Made by a program: the position numbers and the translations under genes. Positions 54,991-62,824 of a stretch of 62,849 nucleotides of DNA are shown one piece after another (within the stretch, counting starts at the first letter, position 1; each line of letters starts with the position of its first letter). Below the pieces are notes generated by a model. It saw only the letters and a list, made by a program, of their open reading frames with translations, did no database searches and had not been told where the DNA came from. This DNA comes from Amycolatopsis bullii (GTDB taxonomy: Bacteria > Actinomycetota > Actinomycetes > Mycobacteriales > Pseudonocardiaceae), in NCBI RefSeq assembly GCF_014654205.1, contig NZ_BNAW01000055.1, forward strand, positions 1-62,849, given 5' to 3'.

Positions 54991-57008
54991 GCGCCGTCGA
55001 GGACCGGCAGCTGTCGCCCTACACCGGCTGGACCCGCGGGCACTGGGCGGCATACGCGGACCGGCTGCTCGCCGCGGCCGGGAAGTACCGGTCCCCGGCG
55101 GGCGCCCGGATCGACCTGCCCGGCCCGGCCAGCCGCAACGGCCGCGTCTCGGACGGCTTGGAAGGCTTCGCCCGGACGTTCCTGATCGCGGGCTTCCGCG
55201 TCGCCGGGGAGGGCGGCGCGGATCCGGGCGGGGTGCTGGAGCACTACGCGCGCGGGCTGGCCGCCGGCACCGATCGGGCCTCGCCCGAGGCGTGGCCGCG
55301 GCCCGACGAGCTGGGTCAGTCCAAAGTGGAGGCCGCGTCGATCGCGCTGGTGCTCCAGCTGACCCGGCCGTGGCTGTGGGACCGCTTGGACGGCGCCGTC
55401 CGCGAGCGGGTCGTCGCCTGGCTCGCGACGGTGATCGGGCAGCCCTACCCGCCGATCAACTGGGTGTGGTTCCGGATCGTCGTGGAATCGTTCCTGCGCG
55501 AGGCGGGCGGCCCGTGGTCGGCGGCCGACGTCGAGGAGGACCTCGCCGTGCACGCGTCGCTGCGGCGGCCGGGCGGCTGGCTCAGCGACGGCGACGAGCG
55601 CGCCTACGACCACTACACCGGCTGGGCCCTGCACCTGTACCCGTTGCTGTGGACGCATTTCTTCGACGTCACCGGCACCCTGTGCCCCGGCTCGCTCCGG
55701 CACCGGTGGGGCGCGGACCTGCGGGCCTACCTCGACGACGCCGTGCGGCTGGTGGGCAGCGACGGCTCGCCGCTGCTGCAGGGCCGCAGCCTGGTCTACC
55801 GCTTCGCGGCCGCGGGACCGTTCTGGGTCGGCGCGCTCACCGGGACCTCGCACCTCTCCCCCGGCCTGACGCGCCGGGTGGCGGGCGGGATGGTCCGGCA
55901 CTTCGGCGCGTCCGACGACCTGCTCACCCTGGGCTGGCACCGCCCGTGGCCCGCCATGCGCCAGGCGTACTCCGGACCGGGGTCACCGTACTGGGCGGCG
56001 AAAGGCCTGCTGGGTCTCGCGCTGCCCACCGGCCATCCCGTGTGGACGGACGTCGAGGAACCGCTGCCGATCGAGACCGGGGACGTCGCCCGCGTCGTCG
56101 CCGCGCCCGGCTGGCTGGTTTCGGGACGGCATCGCGACGGCATCGCGCTGGTGGTCAACCACGGCACGGACCACGCGCGCCCCGGCGACCCGCGGTCCGA
56201 CTCGCCGCTCTACGCCCGGCTCGGGTACTCGACGGCCACGGTGCCCCCGCTCGGTTCCTTGCCGGACAACGCGGTGTACCTGCTCGACGCGGACGGGCGG
56301 GCGAGCCACCGGGCGGGTTTTTCGACGTGCTACGCGATCGAGCTGCCGGGCGGGGTGCTGGCGGCCGCGTCCCAGGGCCGGGTTCGCTGGGTGGACACGT
56401 CCGCCGACGACTCCCCCGACCACGGCTCCGGCCGCAGCGGCCCGGTGGTGGTGGGGCCGGTGCTGACCGTGGTGTCCGTGGTGCGGAACGGAGTCGAGGT
56501 GCGGCTCGCCCGTCTCGACGATCCGGTCCGCACGCCCCCGAATGCCGTGAATGACTCATTCCTGGCGTGGGACGCCAGGAATGAGTCATTCACGGCGTTG
56601 CGGCTGAGCGGGTGGCCGGTCGCGGGTGAGACCGGGCCGGTGACCCGGACCTGCGCCGAGCCGACGGGGAACCCGGGCTCGGCGGTGTCGGCCACGGCCG
56701 AGATCCCCGAGCTTCGTTCGGCACTGCGCAGCTTGCGTGGCTTCACCACCGCGGACGTGGTGGTCGAGTCCGGTGTCTCTCCCCTGGGCGAGTGGACCGC
56801 GATCCCGTACGTCGAGGGTCCGCCGGAGCCGGGAGCCGTGTACGCCGCCGTGGTGGTCTTGGACCGCGGTGGCCCGGACGAGGCCGATCCGTCGCTGGCG
56901 ATCGCCGCGGACGGCCGCCACGCCACCCTCACCTGGCCGGACGGCCTCTCCGCGGAAGTCTCCTTGCCCGCGGCCCTTCCTGAGGAACCTCCCGCCGGTG
57001 CCTCGTGA
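54987..57008 (+). CDS. DUF2264 family protein (polysaccharide-use cluster)
   Basis: The 673-residue protein has the DUF2264 pattern: YTGWTRGHWAAYADRLLAAA, WVWFRIVVESFLREAGGPWSAADVEEDLAVH and DHYTGWALHLYPLLWTHFFDV in its first 250 residues, an alpha-helical toroid fold related to glycan lyases and hydrolases. The last 250 residues are beta-rich. There is no signal peptide. Residues about 519-537 (AVNDSFLAWDARNESFTA) are encoded by a perfect DNA hairpin, an apparent in-frame insertion. Its stop TGA lies in the next hairpin at 57001-57048. Function is unknown; the neighbours suggest intracellular breakdown of uronic-acid oligosaccharides. Confidence 0.84.
   Translation: MSAVEDRQLSPYTGWTRGHWAAYADRLLAAAGKYRSPAGARIDLPGPASRNGRVSDGLEGFARTFLIAGFRVAGEGGADPGGVLEHYARGLAAGTDRASPEAWPRPDELGQSKVEAASIALVLQLTRPWLWDRLDGAVRERVVAWLATVIGQPYPPINWVWFRIVVESFLREAGGPWSAADVEEDLAVHASLRRPGGWLSDGDERAYDHYTGWALHLYPLLWTHFFDVTGTLCPGSLRHRWGADLRAYLDDAVRLVGSDGSPLLQGRSLVYRFAAAGPFWVGALTGTSHLSPGLTRRVAGGMVRHFGASDDLLTLGWHRPWPAMRQAYSGPGSPYWAAKGLLGLALPTGHPVWTDVEEPLPIETGDVARVVAAPGWLVSGRHRDGIALVVNHGTDHARPGDPRSDSPLYARLGYSTATVPPLGSLPDNAVYLLDADGRASHRAGFSTCYAIELPGGVLAAASQGRVRWVDTSADDSPDHGSGRSGPVVVGPVLTVVSVVRNGVEVRLARLDDPVRTPPNAVNDSFLAWDARNESFTALRLSGWPVAGETGPVTRTCAEPTGNPGSAVSATAEIPELRSALRSLRGFTTADVVVESGVSPLGEWTAIPYVEGPPEPGAVYAAVVVLDRGGPDEADPSLAIAADGRHATLTWPDGLSAEVSLPAALPEEPPAGAS
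56544..56596 (+). repeat. Perfect 25-bp hairpin inside a coding sequence
   Basis: Arms at 56544-56568 and 56572-56596 (left arm begins GCCGTGAATGACTCATTCC) are exact reverse complements around GGG. The element lies in frame within the DUF2264 gene. Its GTGAATG core resembles the GTGAGTG of the other hairpins, so I read it as one of that repeat group. Confidence 0.85.
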
Positions 57009-57048
57009 GTGGTAAGGCGGGTGGGAACCCGCCTTACCACTCACGAGG
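57001..57048 (+). repeat. Perfect 22-bp hairpin closing two convergent genes
   Basis: Arms at 57001-57022 and 57027-57048 (left arm begins CCTCGTGAGTGGTAAGGCGG) pair exactly around GGGA. The TGA at 57006-57008 ends the DUF2264 gene, and the minus-strand oxidoreductase stop is at 57049-57051, immediately outside. It is a likely bidirectional terminator. Confidence 0.85.
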
Positions 57049-58209
57049 TCAGGCGGCCGTCGCGACCGGTTCCCCGGCGGGGACGGTGTGCCGGCGGCGC
57101 GACGGCATGAGCATCGTCGGGTGCGCGACGCTCCAGGCCGCCGACCGGCAGATCAGCTCCTTGATCCGGGCGGCCGTCTTCCCGGTCATCGCGGAGGGCT
57201 TGACCTTGTCGTCCGGGGTCACCTGCTGGATGACGGCGTCGTGGCGGCCGAGGCTCACGCACTGGACCGAGTAGCCGATCTTGTTCTCGGGCACCGGGCG
57301 TCCGGTCAGGCGGGCGGCGATGACGTCGGCCGCCAGCTGCGCCGACGGAATCCCCGAAGCGCAGGACATCCGCAGCAGCGTGCCCTGCCCGCCCCGGGCG
57401 TACGCGGCGTCGCCGACGGCGTAGACGTCCGGGTGCGAGACCGACCGCATCGTTTCGTCGACGACGATCTGCCCCGTCTCGGCGACCGCCAAGGTGGTGG
57501 CCGCGGCGAGCGGGTGGACGGCGAACCCCGCCGTCCAGACGGTCACCTGCGCCGGGATCGTGCGGCCGTCGGCGGTGCTCGCGGCGGCCGGCTCGACGCC
57601 CGTGACGGCCGTGTTCTCGTGCACGGTGATGCCGAGCCGGTCGAACGCCGTCCGCAGGTGGTCGCGGCCCTTCTCGCTCAGCCAGTCGCCGAGGCCCCCG
57701 CGGGCGGCGAGAGCGACCTCGAGGTCGGGCCGGGCTTCCGCGATCTCCGTCGCGGCTTCGATGCCGGTGAGGCCGCCCCCGACGACGAGCACGGTTCCGC
57801 CCGCGCCGAGGTCGGCCAGCCGCTCGCGCAACCGCAGCGCGGACGCCTTCCCCGCGACGCTGTGGGCGTGCTCCGGCACGGCGGCGGCCGTGCTGCCGAG
57901 GGCGTAGACGAGCGTGTCGTAGGCGATCCGGTCGCCGTCGGCGAGGGCGACGATCCTGCGCTCGGCGTCGACGGCGGTGACCTGCCCGATCCGCACCCGG
58001 ACGCCGGTGCCCTCGAAGACGTCGGTCAGCAGGCGGGGCTTCAGGTCCTGGCCGGTCGCCAGCTGGTGCATGCGGACGCGCTCGACGAACTCGGGGTCGG
58101 CGTTGACGAGGGTGATCTCGGTGTCGGCGCGGTGCAGCCGCTTGGCGAGGCGCCCGGCGGCGTTGGCTCCGGCGTACCCGGCCCCGAGAACGACGATGCG
58201 GTGCTTCAT
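57049..58209 (-). CDS. NAD(P)/FAD-dependent oxidoreductase (NDH-2-like)
   Basis: The 386-residue protein has two Rossmann sites: RIVVLGAGYAGANAAGRLAKRL for FAD and GTVLVVGGGLTGIEAATEIAE for NAD(P)H, and the flavin segment VYAVGDAAYARGG. It lacks the C-terminal membrane helix of true NDH-2 and resembles the oxidoreductases paired with ECF41 sigma factors. It probably oxidises NADH with an unknown acceptor. ATG 58209 follows AGGAGG. It lies 83 bp after the sigma gene, with a hairpin between. Confidence 0.86.
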   Translation of the reverse strand: MKHRIVVLGAGYAGANAAGRLAKRLHRADTEITLVNADPEFVERVRMHQLATGQDLKPRLLTDVFEGTGVRVRIGQVTAVDAERRIVALADGDRIAYDTLVYALGSTAAAVPEHAHSVAGKASALRLRERLADLGAGGTVLVVGGGLTGIEAATEIAEARPDLEVALAARGGLGDWLSEKGRDHLRTAFDRLGITVHENTAVTGVEPAAASTADGRTIPAQVTVWTAGFAVHPLAAATTLAVAETGQIVVDETMRSVSHPDVYAVGDAAYARGGQGTLLRMSCASGIPSAQLAADVIAARLTGRPVPENKIGYSVQCVSLGRHDAVIQQVTPDDKVKPSAMTGKTAARIKELICRSAAWSVAHPTMLMPSRRRHTVPAGEPVATAA

Positions 58210-58219
58210 GGTTGGCCTC

Positions 58220-58255
58220 CTGTCCGGTTCGGTCTGTGCCCCCTGAACCGGACAG
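58220..58255 (-). promoter_or_regulatory. 11-bp hairpin between the sigma factor and oxidoreductase genes
   Basis: CTGTCCGGTTC (58220-58230) pairs with GAACCGGACAG (58245-58255) around a 14-base loop. It lies 10 bp upstream of the oxidoreductase start and includes part of its ribosome site region. It may be an attenuator or regulator site; a TGTCAGG sequence further upstream on the minus strand only weakly resembles an ECF41 promoter. Confidence 0.4.
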
Positions 58256-58292
58256 CGGCGCGAAACCTGACAGGAGTGCGCTGTGAGCTGGG

Positions 58293-59237
58293 TCACCAGG
58301 TGCCGGCGAGCGGTTCCCCGTGCTCGGAGGCGGCCCACCGGCTCGTCGCGCGGGCCAGCTTGGCCGGGTTCGCCTGGGCGTGCACGCCCGCGATCCCGTC
58401 GGCGGTCACGTCGAGGGCGAAGACGCCGGCGACCCGCTCGCCGACCACCATGACCAGCGCCGGAACGCCGTTGGCGACCGTGGCGTAGAGGTCGGGGCGG
58501 CCGCCGATCATCTCCCACTTGGCCTCGCTCGGCGTGAACAGCGTCCGCAGGAACCGCGCCACCCGCAGGGCACCGGTGATCGGCCGCGGCACCGAGAAGA
58601 CCGCGCCGCCACCGTCGCCGATGCTGACGACGTCCTCGGCCAGCAGCTTCACCAGCGAGTCGGTCCGGCCGCTGAGCGCCGCGGCGAGGAACTCCTCGAC
58701 GATCCTGCGTGCCGCCGCCGCGTCGACCTCGACCCGGCGCCGGTCGGCGGCCAGGTGCTGCTTGGCCCGCCGGTGGATCTGCTGGCAGTTCGCCTCGGTG
58801 AGGTCGAGCACCTCGGCGATCTCGCCGTGCGAGTAGCCGAACGCCTCGCGCAGCACGTAGACGACCCGTTCCCGGGCGGTCAGCCGTTCCATCAGCGTGA
58901 GCATCGCGATCGAGACCGACTCCCGCTGCTCGGCCGTGTCGGACGGGCCGAGCATCCGGTCCCCGGCGAAGACCGGTTCCGGAAGCCACTGGCCGACATA
59001 GGTCTCCCGCCGGGCCCGCGCCGAGGTGAGCCGGTTGAGGCAGAGGTTGGTGAGCACCTTCGTCAGCCACGCCTCGGGCGTCTCGATGTGCTCGTGGTCG
59101 GCGGACTGCCAGCGCAGGAAGGTGTCCTGCACCGCGTCCTCGGCATCACTGGCCGAGCCGAGCAGGCGGTAGGCGATGGCCTCCAGCCTCGCCCTGGCGC
59201 TCTCGAAGACCTCGACCTCGTGCACAGCGACCGGCAT
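58293..59237 (-). CDS. ECF41-type RNA polymerase sigma factor with SnoaL-like C-terminal domain
   Basis: The 314-residue protein has sigma region 2 (about 8-75: EVFESARARLEAIAYRLLGSASDAEDAVQDTFLRWQ), region 4 (about 115-165: LTARERVVYVLREAFGYSHGEIAEVLDLTEANCQQIHRRAKQHL) and an NTF2/SnoaL-like extension (about 180-310) that replaces a separate anti-sigma factor. This is the SigJ/ECF41 layout, which normally controls a linked oxidoreductase; one follows directly. Start ATG 59237; a longer frame to 59291 overlaps the divergent GH13 start. Confidence 0.88.
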   Translation of the reverse strand: MPVAVHEVEVFESARARLEAIAYRLLGSASDAEDAVQDTFLRWQSADHEHIETPEAWLTKVLTNLCLNRLTSARARRETYVGQWLPEPVFAGDRMLGPSDTAEQRESVSIAMLTLMERLTARERVVYVLREAFGYSHGEIAEVLDLTEANCQQIHRRAKQHLAADRRRVEVDAAAARRIVEEFLAAALSGRTDSLVKLLAEDVVSIGDGGGAVFSVPRPITGALRVARFLRTLFTPSEAKWEMIGGRPDLYATVANGVPALVMVVGERVAGVFALDVTADGIAGVHAQANPAKLARATSRWAASEHGEPLAGTW

Positions 59238-59275
59238 GCCCCCAGTCAACCACCCGCGCGTGCGAAGATCCGGGA

Positions 59276-60931
59276 GTGTCTTCCACTTCACCCCGCCCGC
59301 GCTCGTTCTGGGACGACGCGGTGGTCTACCAGCTCTACGTCCGCTCCTTCGCCGACAGCGACGGCGACGGCATCGGCGACCTCGGCGGGGTGATCGAGCG
59401 GCTCGGCCACATCGCCGGGCTCGGCGCCGACGCGATCTGGCTCAACCCCTGCTACCCGTCACCGCAGGCCGACCACGGCTACGACATCGCCGACTACCAC
59501 GGCGTCAACCCCGACTACGGCACCCTCGAGACGTTCGACCGCCTGGTCGCCGAGGCGCACGCCCGCGGCCTGCGGATCCTCATGGACCTGGTGCCCAACC
59601 ACTGCTCGGAGCGGCACCCGTGGTTCGCCGCGGCCCTGGCCGCCGCCCCCGGCTCGCCCGAGCGCGCGCGGTTCGTCTTCCGCGACGGCCGGGGCGACGA
59701 GCCGCCCAACAACTGGCAGTCGGTCTTCGGCGGACCGGCGTGGACCCGCGTCACCGAACCCGACGGCACGCCCGGGCAGTGGTACCTGCACCTGTTCACC
59801 CGCGAGCAGCCGGACTTCGACTGGCGCAACCCGGAAGTCCTGGCCTACTTCGACGACGTCCTGCGGTTCTGGTTCGACCGCGGCGTGGACGGCTTCCGCA
59901 TCGACGTCTGCCACGGGCTGATCAAGGACGCGGCCCTGCGCGACTGGGACCCGGCCGACGGCAGCTACAACGCCTACAGCTGGAACCGGCCGGAGGTGCA
60001 CGACATCTTCCGCCGCTGGCACGCGCTGGCCGCCGGCTACGGCCCGGACCGCGACCTGCTGCTGGTCGGCGAGGTCTGGGTCCCGGACCCGGCCGACCTG
60101 GACGGCTACCTCCGCCCGGACGAGCTGCACCAGGCGTTCTCGTTCGACCTGCTGGTGCAGCCGTGGCGGGCGGGCGCCCTGCGCGGGGCGATCGAGCGGG
60201 CCACCGCCCGCACCCGGGTCCACGGCGCCCCGGCGGCGTGGACGCTGGCCAACCACGACGTCCACCGGGCGGTCACGCGCTACGGCCTGGTCCGCCCCGA
60301 ACCGGCCCCGGCGAGCAACGACGCCTTCGCGGCGCTGATGCGTCCCCGCGGCGAAGTCGACGCGGAACTCGGCGACCGGCGGGCCCGCGCGGCGCTGCTC
60401 CTGGTGCTGGCGTTGCCGGGCTCGGTGTTCCTGTACCAGGGCGAGGAACTCGGCCTGCCGGAGGTGCAGGACCTCCCGGACGAGGCCCGCCAGGACCCCG
60501 TGTTCCACCGGACCGGCGGCCTCGAGAAAGGCCGCGACGGCTGCCGCGTCCCGCTGCCGTGGACTGCGGACGGCCCGGCCTTCGGGTTCGGCACGGGCGT
60601 GCCGTGGCTGCCGCAGCCGGACTGGTTCGCCCGGTACGCGGTCGACGTCCAGGAGAAGGACGGCACGTCGACGATGCAGCTGTACCGGCGCGCGATCCGG
60701 GCGCGGCGCGAGCTGGGGCTCGGCGCGCCGGGCCCGGTGGAGTGGCTGGAGACCGGCGCGGACGCGGTCCTCGCGTTCCGGCGCGGGGCACTGGTGTGCG
60801 TGGTCAACACCGGGACCTCGGTGTTCACCCCGCCGGCGGAGTGGGGCGAGGACGTGCTCGGCAGCACCGGACCCGCCCGTGGCGCCGTACCCGGCGACGC
60901 CGCGGCCTGGCTGGTGTCCGCGGCGACCTGA
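59276..60931 (+). CDS. GH13 alpha-glucosidase / oligo-1,6-glucosidase type enzyme
   Basis: The 551-residue protein has all GH13 regions: DLVPNHC (region I), GFRIDVCH with nucleophile Asp210, GEVW with acid/base Glu266 and ANHDVHR with Asp328. SVYQLYVRSF-type opening (VVYQLYVRSFADSDGDGIGDLGG) and the absence of a signal peptide match cytosolic alpha-glucosidases that split maltose, isomaltose or trehalose. GTG 59276 follows GGGAG closely. It is monocistronic, divergent from the sigma gene. Confidence 0.9.
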   Translation: MSSTSPRPRSFWDDAVVYQLYVRSFADSDGDGIGDLGGVIERLGHIAGLGADAIWLNPCYPSPQADHGYDIADYHGVNPDYGTLETFDRLVAEAHARGLRILMDLVPNHCSERHPWFAAALAAAPGSPERARFVFRDGRGDEPPNNWQSVFGGPAWTRVTEPDGTPGQWYLHLFTREQPDFDWRNPEVLAYFDDVLRFWFDRGVDGFRIDVCHGLIKDAALRDWDPADGSYNAYSWNRPEVHDIFRRWHALAAGYGPDRDLLLVGEVWVPDPADLDGYLRPDELHQAFSFDLLVQPWRAGALRGAIERATARTRVHGAPAAWTLANHDVHRAVTRYGLVRPEPAPASNDAFAALMRPRGEVDAELGDRRARAALLLVLALPGSVFLYQGEELGLPEVQDLPDEARQDPVFHRTGGLEKGRDGCRVPLPWTADGPAFGFGTGVPWLPQPDWFARYAVDVQEKDGTSTMQLYRRAIRARRELGLGAPGPVEWLETGADAVLAFRRGALVCVVNTGTSVFTPPAEWGEDVLGSTGPARGAVPGDAAAWLVSAAT

Positions 60932-60946
60932 GCTCCGGGCCGGGTT

Positions 60947-61237
60947 TCACGCCGGAGTCGCGGGTTCCACCCCGAGCGCGGCGACCAGGTCGGCCACCCG
61001 GTGGTGCGCCTCCAGTGGGTGCCGGAGCCGGCCTTCCGGGTGGATCTTGTAGTGGTTGCGCCGCCCGACCCGCTCGCGCTCCAGGTAGCCCTCGGCGATC
61101 AGGTCGGCGAGGATGAGCTGCACGCCGCGCTCGGTGATCCCGACCCGCTCGGCGATGTCGTGCAGCGTCCGGTCCGGATCCGCGGCCACGCAGAGCAGAA
61201 CGTGCGCGTGGTTGCTGAGGAACGTCCACGAAGCCAT
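60947..61237 (-). CDS. Small winged-helix (MarR/ArsR-like) regulator
   Basis: The 96-residue protein is nearly all winged helix: WTFLSNHAHVLLCVAADPDRTLHDIAERVGITERGVQLILADLIAEGYLERERVGRRNHYKIHPEGRLRHPLE. Proteins of this size act as dimers. It is divergent from the TerC region; the inverted repeat GACGAA-N6-TTCGTC (61268-61285) lies upstream and inside the terC promoter spacer, so it may control terC as well as itself. ATG 61237 has no strong ribosome site. Confidence 0.78.
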   Translation of the reverse strand: MASWTFLSNHAHVLLCVAADPDRTLHDIAERVGITERGVQLILADLIAEGYLERERVGRRNHYKIHPEGRLRHPLEAHHRVADLVAALGVEPATPA

Positions 61238-61261
61238 ACCGGCCACAGTAGACGTCCGAAC

Positions 61262-61290
61262 TTGACAGACGAAGTGCAGTTCGTCATTCT
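61262..61290 (+). promoter_or_regulatory. terC promoter with inverted-repeat operator in the spacer
   Basis: TTGACA (61262-61267) and CATTCT (61285-61290) are spaced 17 bp; transcription would begin near 61297, at the riboswitch. The spacer holds GACGAA (61268-61273) and TTCGTC (61280-61285), a perfect 6-bp inverted repeat suited to the adjacent regulator. Confidence 0.6.
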
Positions 61291-61296
61291 GGAGGC

Positions 61297-61392
61297 ACGG
61301 AGGGGAGTACCCGCCCGGTCCGGCATCGTCAGTCCGGCTGCCCGTGCAGCCCGGTGCCGGCGTCACCTTCGGGTGGCCGGGGAGACCTCTGG
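61297..61392 (+). ncRNA. yybP-ykoY (Mn2+) riboswitch upstream of terC
   Basis: The leader has the conserved features of the class: GGGGAGTA at 61302-61309, the CATCGTCAGT and CGTCACC internal-loop sequences around 61324 and 61361, and the closing GGGGAGACC at 61379-61387. The base stem P1 pairs CGGAGG (61298-61303) with CCTCTG (61386-61391; one G-U). The downstream gene is TerC, a classic target. Named from memory of the consensus, without a covariance search. Confidence 0.78.
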
Positions 61393-61411
61393 TTCGCCAC
61401 CGAACCAGAGG
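61386..61411 (+). promoter_or_regulatory. Expression platform: hairpin hiding the terC ribosome site
   Basis: CCTCTGGTTCG (61386-61396) pairs perfectly with CGAACCAGAGG (61401-61411). The left arm also forms riboswitch P1 and the right arm holds the AGAGGAG ribosome site. The two folds exclude each other, so Mn2+-stabilised P1 would free the ribosome site and switch translation on. Confidence 0.7.
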
Positions 61412-61419
61412 AGTCTGTC

Positions 61420-62343
61420 GTGACCGTCCCGATCTGGGCCTGGGCCGCCGTGCTCGGCGTGATCCTGCTCATGCTCGCCGTCGACCTGCTCGCCCACCGG
61501 CGGGCGCACGTGGTCGGCGTCCGGGAAGCCCTCGCGTGGTCCGCGGTGTGGGTGGCGCTCGGGCTCGCCTTCGGCGCCGTGATCTGGTGGGTCTGGGGCG
61601 CCGAGTTCGCGGGCCAGTACTTCGCCGGCTACGTCATCGAGAAGTCCCTCGCGGTCGACAACGTCTTCGTCTTCGCGATCATCTTCGGCTACTTCGCGGT
61701 CCCCCGCGAGTACCAGCACCGCGTCCTGTTCTACGGCGTGCTCGGCGCGCTGGTGTTCCGGGCGGTGTTCATCGCCGCGGGTTCGGTCCTGATCGCGAGC
61801 TTCGCGTGGATCCTCTACGTGTTCGGCGCTTTCCTGGTCCTCACCGGGATCCGGATGGCACTGCACCGGGACGAGACCGTCGACTACGAGAACAACGCGG
61901 TGCTGCGGGTGTTTCGCCGGCTCGTCCCGGCCACCGACCGGTTCCACGGCAAGAAGTTCCTCGTGCGCGAAGCCGGCCGCCGGGTGGCCACGCCGCTGCT
62001 CACCGTCCTCGTGCTGATCGAGGTCTCCGACGTCGTGTTCGCGGTCGACTCCATCCCGGCGATCTTCGCGGTCACGCAGGAGCCGTTCCTCGTGTTCACG
62101 TCGAACGCGTTCGCGATCCTGGGCCTGCGGGCGATGTACTTCCTGTTGGCCGACCTGATGCACCGGTTCGTCTACCTCAAGCTCGGCCTGGCCGCGGTGC
62201 TGGTCTGGGTCGGCGTGAAGATGCTGCTGCTGGACGTCTGGAAGATCCCGACGGCCCTTTCGCTGGGTGTGGTCGGCGCGATCCTCGCGACCGCGGTCAC
62301 CGCCAGCTTGCTCCGCACCTCGGCTGTCTCCCGGAAGGAATGA
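61420..62343 (+). CDS. TerC-family membrane protein (probable Mn2+ exporter)
   Basis: The 307-residue protein has nine hydrophobic segments and the TerC signatures YFAGYVIEKSLAVDNVFVFAIIFGYF and LIEVSDVVFAVDSIPAIFAVTQEPFLVFTSNAFAILGLRAMYFLL, with acidic residues in the membrane that bind metal. TerC/Alx-type proteins export Mn2+. GTG 61420 follows AGAGGAG; the longer ORF from 61354 would start inside the riboswitch. Followed closely by a lipoprotein gene. Confidence 0.9.
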   Translation: MTVPIWAWAAVLGVILLMLAVDLLAHRRAHVVGVREALAWSAVWVALGLAFGAVIWWVWGAEFAGQYFAGYVIEKSLAVDNVFVFAIIFGYFAVPREYQHRVLFYGVLGALVFRAVFIAAGSVLIASFAWILYVFGAFLVLTGIRMALHRDETVDYENNAVLRVFRRLVPATDRFHGKKFLVREAGRRVATPLLTVLVLIEVSDVVFAVDSIPAIFAVTQEPFLVFTSNAFAILGLRAMYFLLADLMHRFVYLKLGLAAVLVWVGVKMLLLDVWKIPTALSLGVVGAILATAVTASLLRTSAVSRKE

Positions 62344-62345
62344 CC

Positions 62346-62717
62346 ATGCGCCTGACAACGACGATCGTCGCCGGAGGCCTCGTGCTGGCCCTCACCGGCT
62401 GCGGGGTGGCCGAGACGGCGGGGCAGGTGAGCAACGCCGCCTCGACGGCGGCGGTCTGCGCGGACGCGGTCCGGATCGCCACGGCGAACCCGGACCTGAC
62501 CAACCCCCAGGCGGCCGCCGACAAGGCCCACGCGGCCGCGAACGAGCTGACCGGCCTGGCCTCGAAAGCCGCGAACACCACGGCGGCCGAAGCGATCAAC
62601 GGCCTGGCGGCGACCCTGCGCGAGACGACGGTCGACGACCTGGTGAAGACACCGGCGGACTGGGTGAAGAAGAAGGCCGACCAGGTGACGGCCCTGACCC
62701 AGGCCTGCGCCGGCTGA
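62346..62717 (+). CDS. Small lipoprotein of unknown function
   Basis: The 123-residue protein begins with a lipoprotein signal (MRLTTTIVAGGLVLALTGC, Cys19) and is otherwise helical and Ala-rich, with two Cys (AAVCADAV and TQACAG) that may form a disulfide. I do not recognise the family. It starts 2 bp after the terC stop, so it is in the terC operon and may be part of metal or envelope stress response. Confidence 0.75.
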   Translation: MRLTTTIVAGGLVLALTGCGVAETAGQVSNAASTAAVCADAVRIATANPDLTNPQAAADKAHAAANELTGLASKAANTTAAEAINGLAATLRETTVDDLVKTPADWVKKKADQVTALTQACAG

Positions 62718-62743
62718 CCACTCCCCCGTCCGCTCCGCACCCT

Positions 62744-62824
62744 CGTGAGTGAGAAACAGGGTTAGAACACTGTGTGCTGTCTCAGGACCTCACGGACAGG
62801 TGTGTTTCAGGACTTCGCGGACAG
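62744..62824 (+). repeat. Interrupted hairpin copy followed by two direct repeats
   Basis: 62744-62773 matches the left arm, loop and start of the right arm of the hairpin at 8722-8763 with two differences, then departs from it. The following bases carry an 18-bp direct repeat, TCAGGACCTCACGGACAG (62782-62799) and TCAGGACTTCGCGGACAG (62807-62824; 16 of 18 match). The right arm of the hairpin is missing, as if another element had been inserted there. Confidence 0.6.
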
